In this document: in pieces, positions 61,472 through 64,000 of the stretch
Layout of the letters: each line of letters opens with the position of its first letter
Position numbering within the stretch: the first letter of the stretch is position 1
NCBI RefSeq assembly: GCF_000759675.1
Contig: NZ_BAWM01000086.1
Coordinates: 192,828-256,827 of the forward strand
Direction of reading: 5' to 3'
Origin: Neobacillus niacini
GTDB lineage: Bacteria; Bacillota; Bacilli; Bacillales; Cytobacillaceae
Length of the DNA stretch: 64,000 nt
The notes under the pieces: generated by a model
What the model saw: the letters and a program-made list of their open reading frames with translations, nothing else
Told to the model about the DNA's origin: nothing
Database searches by the model: none
Program-made: the position numbers and the translations under genes

Positions 61472-62449
61472 TTATTGGATTCCACTCGGTTTGGTTTTGT
61501 TCATCGTCAATTTATTAGTTAGTTTCTTAATCATATCTTCAGTCATTTTAGCTAAATCGTATTCAATCTTAAAGCCCCACTCTTCTTCTGATGCAATGGC
61601 ATCGATGGAATTTGGCCAGCTGTCAGCAATTCTTTGGCGGACAGGATCTACATTATAAGTTAGTTCAAATCCTGGGATATGTTTCTTAATCTCATTTGCG
61701 ATTTCCTCTGGGGCAAAGCTCATTGCTGTAACATTGAACGAGTTACGGTGTTTAAGCTTGCGTGGGTCTGCCTCCATCAAATCGATAATCGCATTAAGCG
61801 CATCCGGCATATACATCATATCCATATAGGTTCCTTTATCGATGTAGGATGTATATTTTCCATTTTTAAGGGCTTCATAATAAATTTCCACAGCGTAGTC
61901 GGTTGTTCCCCCGCCAGGCATGGCAACGTAAGAAATTAAGCCTGGGAACCTTAGTCCCCTCGTGTCGACTCCGAATTTGTGATAATAGTAATCGCCCAAA
62001 AGTTCGCCAGCTACTTTATTAACGCCGTACATCGTCGTGGGGCGCATGATGGTATCCTGTGGTGTACTGTCTTTTGGTGTTGACGGTCCAAATGCACCAA
62101 TCGAACTTGGAGTGAAAAATTGTGCATTAAGCTCTCTTGCTGTTTCTAATGCATTCATCAAACCACCCATATTTAAATTCCAAGCTAAGACTGGTTTCGC
62201 CTCAGCTGTGGCAGATAATAGTGCGGCTAAGTGCATGATGGTATCAACCTTATACTTTTTCGCAATTTCGCCCATCATGTTTAGATCTGTAACATCTAAG
62301 ACTTCAAATGGACCGCTCTGTGCAGCTTCACTGTCATTCTTTCTTATATCAGTAGCAATAACATTATCCGTACCATACGTTTCCCGTAATTTCATGGTGA
62401 GCTCAGAACCGATTTGCCCTAATGCACCTGTAATTAATATCCGTTTCAT
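61472..62449 (-). CDS. tdh: NAD-dependent L-threonine dehydrogenase (epimerase type)
   Basis: A 325-aa extended SDR. It has ILITGALGQIGSELTMKLR, HLAALLSATAEAKPVLA, the catalytic pattern PSSIGAFGP and MYGVNKVAGELLGDYY (Tyr-x-x-x-Lys), and PGGGTTDYAVEIYYEAL. This is the GalE-like L-threonine 3-dehydrogenase seen in many bacteria, oxidising threonine to 2-amino-3-ketobutyrate. GCGGAGAA lies upstream of the ATG at 62449. It follows kbl, which encodes the next enzyme, so the pair forms a threonine-to-glycine operon. Confidence 0.93.
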   Translation of the reverse strand: MKRILITGALGQIGSELTMKLRETYGTDNVIATDIRKNDSEAAQSGPFEVLDVTDLNMMGEIAKKYKVDTIMHLAALLSATAEAKPVLAWNLNMGGLMNALETARELNAQFFTPSSIGAFGPSTPKDSTPQDTIMRPTTMYGVNKVAGELLGDYYYHKFGVDTRGLRFPGLISYVAMPGGGTTDYAVEIYYEALKNGKYTSYIDKGTYMDMMYMPDALNAIIDLMEADPRKLKHRNSFNVTAMSFAPEEIANEIKKHIPGFELTYNVDPVRQRIADSWPNSIDAIASEEEWGFKIEYDLAKMTEDMIKKLTNKLTMNKTKPSGIQ

Positions 62450-62506
62450 TTTTCTCCGCCCTCTCACTTTTGTCATGAAATCTCGCCCATTGAAGGGTTT
62501 CTATGA

Positions 62507-63697
62507 TTAAATAATGCCCATTTCTTTGCCGACTTTTTCATAAATAGCAATGGCTTGATCAAGCATTTCTTTTGTATGTGCAGCTGTTGGCATATTGCGA
62601 ACACGTCCTGTTCCTTTAGGAACCGTAGGGAATACAATTGCCTTTGCATATACTCCCTCTTCATTCAAACGTTTGCTAAATTGCTGTGTTAATGACTCGT
62701 CACCAATAATACATGGAGTAATCGGAGTTTCACTGTTTCCAATATTAAAGCCTAATTCCTTTAAGCCTTTTTTGAGGTAATCTCCATTCTCCCAAAGCTT
62801 TTTATTAAGCTCTGTGCTTTCCATTAAGAGTTCAATGGATTTCTTGCTTGCTGCTACATCTGCTGGTGTTAAAGAGGTAGAGAATAGGAATGGACGGCTG
62901 CGGACCTTTAACCAGTCAATTAAATTCTTTTTCCCTGCAACATATCCACCCACTACACCAATTGCCTTGGAGAGGGTCCCAATTTGGAAATCGATTTTAT
63001 CGGACAAGCCGAAATGCTTAACTGTACCAGCTCCATCACCTAGGACACCTGATCCATGTGCATCATCTACATATGTAATGAGGTCAAATTCTTCAGCAAT
63101 TTTTACGATTTCTGGTAATAATGCAATGTCCCCATCCATGGAAAATACACCATCAGTAATAACCATGATTTTATTGTATTGACCAGATTCCTTTGCTTCC
63201 TTAGCTTTTGCTCGCAAATCTTCCATATCGGAATGATTTACACGAATAATCTTTGCCCTAGACAAGCGGCAGCCATCAATGATCGAAGCATGGTTTAATT
63301 CGTCGGATAAAATGGCATCATTTTTATCCATAACAGCTGAAATGGCTGCCATATTACAATTGAATCCTGATTGATAAGCTATTGCTGCTTCTGTATGTTT
63401 GAATTCTGCTAATTTCTCCTCAAGCTCAACATGAAGCTTTAATGTTCCGTTAATTGTCCGAACGGCTCCAGCTCCTACACCGAAGGTTTCAATTGCCTCC
63501 GCTGCTGCTTGCTTCAAACGTTCATCTGTTGCTAATCCTAAATAGTTATTAGAAGAAAGATTAACTAACTGTTTACCATTTATTGTAATCATTGGACCAT
63601 TTGGACTTTCTAATGGATCGATGACATTATATAGACCCTTACCTTTTAAATCTTCTAGGTTTTCGTTTAAAAATTGCTCCAAAATAGTACTGGACAC
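62507..63697 (-). CDS. kbl: Glycine C-acetyltransferase (2-amino-3-ketobutyrate CoA ligase)
   Basis: A 396-aa PLP-dependent alpha-oxoamine synthase. It has NYLGLATDERLKQAAAEA, GSGVLG-type DDAHGSGVLGDGAGTVKHFG, and the PLP Lys in QIGTLSKAIGVVGGYVAG near residue 244. It cleaves 2-amino-3-ketobutyrate with CoA to glycine and acetyl-CoA. GTG start at 63697 after AGGGGGAA. tdh lies 57 bases downstream. Homology to BioF exists, but tdh context decides for Kbl. Confidence 0.94.
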   Translation of the reverse strand: MSSTILEQFLNENLEDLKGKGLYNVIDPLESPNGPMITINGKQLVNLSSNNYLGLATDERLKQAAAEAIETFGVGAGAVRTINGTLKLHVELEEKLAEFKHTEAAIAYQSGFNCNMAAISAVMDKNDAILSDELNHASIIDGCRLSRAKIIRVNHSDMEDLRAKAKEAKESGQYNKIMVITDGVFSMDGDIALLPEIVKIAEEFDLITYVDDAHGSGVLGDGAGTVKHFGLSDKIDFQIGTLSKAIGVVGGYVAGKKNLIDWLKVRSRPFLFSTSLTPADVAASKKSIELLMESTELNKKLWENGDYLKKGLKELGFNIGNSETPITPCIIGDESLTQQFSKRLNEEGVYAKAIVFPTVPKGTGRVRNMPTAAHTKEMLDQAIAIYEKVGKEMGII

Positions 63698-63734
63698 ATT
63701 TATTCCCCCTTATTGTCGCTTTTAGAAAAACATT

Positions 63735-63753
63735 TGTCCGCCTTAGACGGACA
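63735..63753. promoter_or_regulatory. Small dyad in the kbl leader
   Basis: TGTCCG and CGGACA form a 6-bp inverted repeat 37 bases upstream of kbl. It could be an operator or part of a 5' UTR hairpin. Confidence 0.4.
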
Positions 63754-63960
63754 CTCGAATTCTTGATGAATACCAGTTTTAAAGGATTTCTGTAATATAC
63801 TTTACCATGTTTTTTCGAAAATGTGCATACCTAGAGGACATTTTTGAAAAATTTTTTTTGCATTTTTAGGTTATCCATTTTGAAATCAAGTTATTTTTCA
63901 AATTGAGTAAAAAAGGTATAATGGAAGCCATACTCTTTTTAAGCATAGAAAGGATGTAAC

Positions 63961-64000
63961 ATGTGGATTTCATTTCATCACTTATTTACACAATTCTCGT
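63961..64000 (+). CDS. Start of a gene running off the window
   Basis: ATG at 63961 has AAGGATG 5 bases upstream and a TATAAT-like box 40 bases earlier (63916-63922). Thirteen codons are visible (MWISFHHLFTQFS). It is too short to identify. It is divergent from kbl. Confidence 0.6.
   Translation, partial: MWISFHHLFTQFS

Noticed and set aside
61169..61522. A 117-aa Tyr/Lys-rich repeat protein
   Set aside because: The frame starts in the selD terminator, has no ribosome binding site and crosses a second terminator into tdh; it reflects the 21-bp repeats.

Overview
The window looks like a chromosomal segment of an aerobic, endospore-forming Bacillaceae bacterium (a Bacillus or Neobacillus type; the genus is my inference). 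Low G+C, strong AGGAGG-type ribosome binding sites, frequent TTG and GTG starts, gerA-type germination genes, small acid-soluble spore proteins (SspO, SspP, SspN, Tlp), the coat protein CotM and a SpoVK-like ATPase all point that way. From about 30.7 to 59.6 kb the backbone matches, from memory, the Bacillus subtilis order parC-parE-yneT-plsY-yneR-yneQ-yneP-tlp-sspN-yneN-citB-sspO-sspP-cotM, with insertions.

Layout. 0-4.6 kb: a TetR regulator and a beta-oxidation-like set (CaiB remnant, SDR dehydrogenase, thiolase), then an MBL hydrolase. 4.6-5.4 kb: sixteen 52-bp tandem repeats carrying hairpins. 5.5-8.1 kb: an XRE-cupin regulator divergent from an esterase-DoxX-extradiol dioxygenase operon, with dyads between them. 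8.4-18.6 kb: TrhO, a GH18 hydrolase, a metallophosphoesterase, pterin dehydratase plus phenylalanine hydroxylase, patatin, a DHH phosphoesterase, small proteins and a XerS-like recombinase. 19-26 kb: a minus-strand germinant-receptor operon A-C-small-B-B-B with a fourth, truncated B remnant. 26-30.6 kb: a DUF2071 protein, two tandem FMN glutamate-synthase-like membrane proteins and a secreted protein. 30.7-39.8 kb: topoisomerase IV, YneT, a histidine kinase, a GGDEF response regulator and a second GH18 protein. 39.9-49.2 kb: PlsY, CapA, CPBP protease, HesB proteins, oxidoreductase, thioesterase, AAA ATPase, spore proteins and a TlpA thioredoxin. 49.5-53.6 kb: an epimerase, an ABC-F protein with a leader attenuator and a phosphotransferase. 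53.6-59.6 kb: aconitase, SspO, SspP, SelA and CotM. 59.7-64 kb: a SelW-like protein, SelD and the threonine-to-glycine pair kbl-tdh.

The most notable content is a selenocysteine system that ordinary ORF calling breaks up. The window encodes SelA and SelD, and three reading frames continue through an in-frame UGA at a position where the family has a redox Cys or Sec: SelD itself (UGA at 60181), a SelW/Rdx-like CxxU protein (UGA at 59939-59937, minus strand) and a HesB-like protein (UGA at 41016-41014, minus strand). Each UGA is followed at bacterial SECIS distance by a short hairpin, and the HesB-like one even shows a bulged U below a 4-bp stem with a GGA loop. I did not see selB or selC in the window. 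The selenium genes lie inside an otherwise conserved sporulation/aconitase neighbourhood, which suggests insertion into or retention within that backbone.
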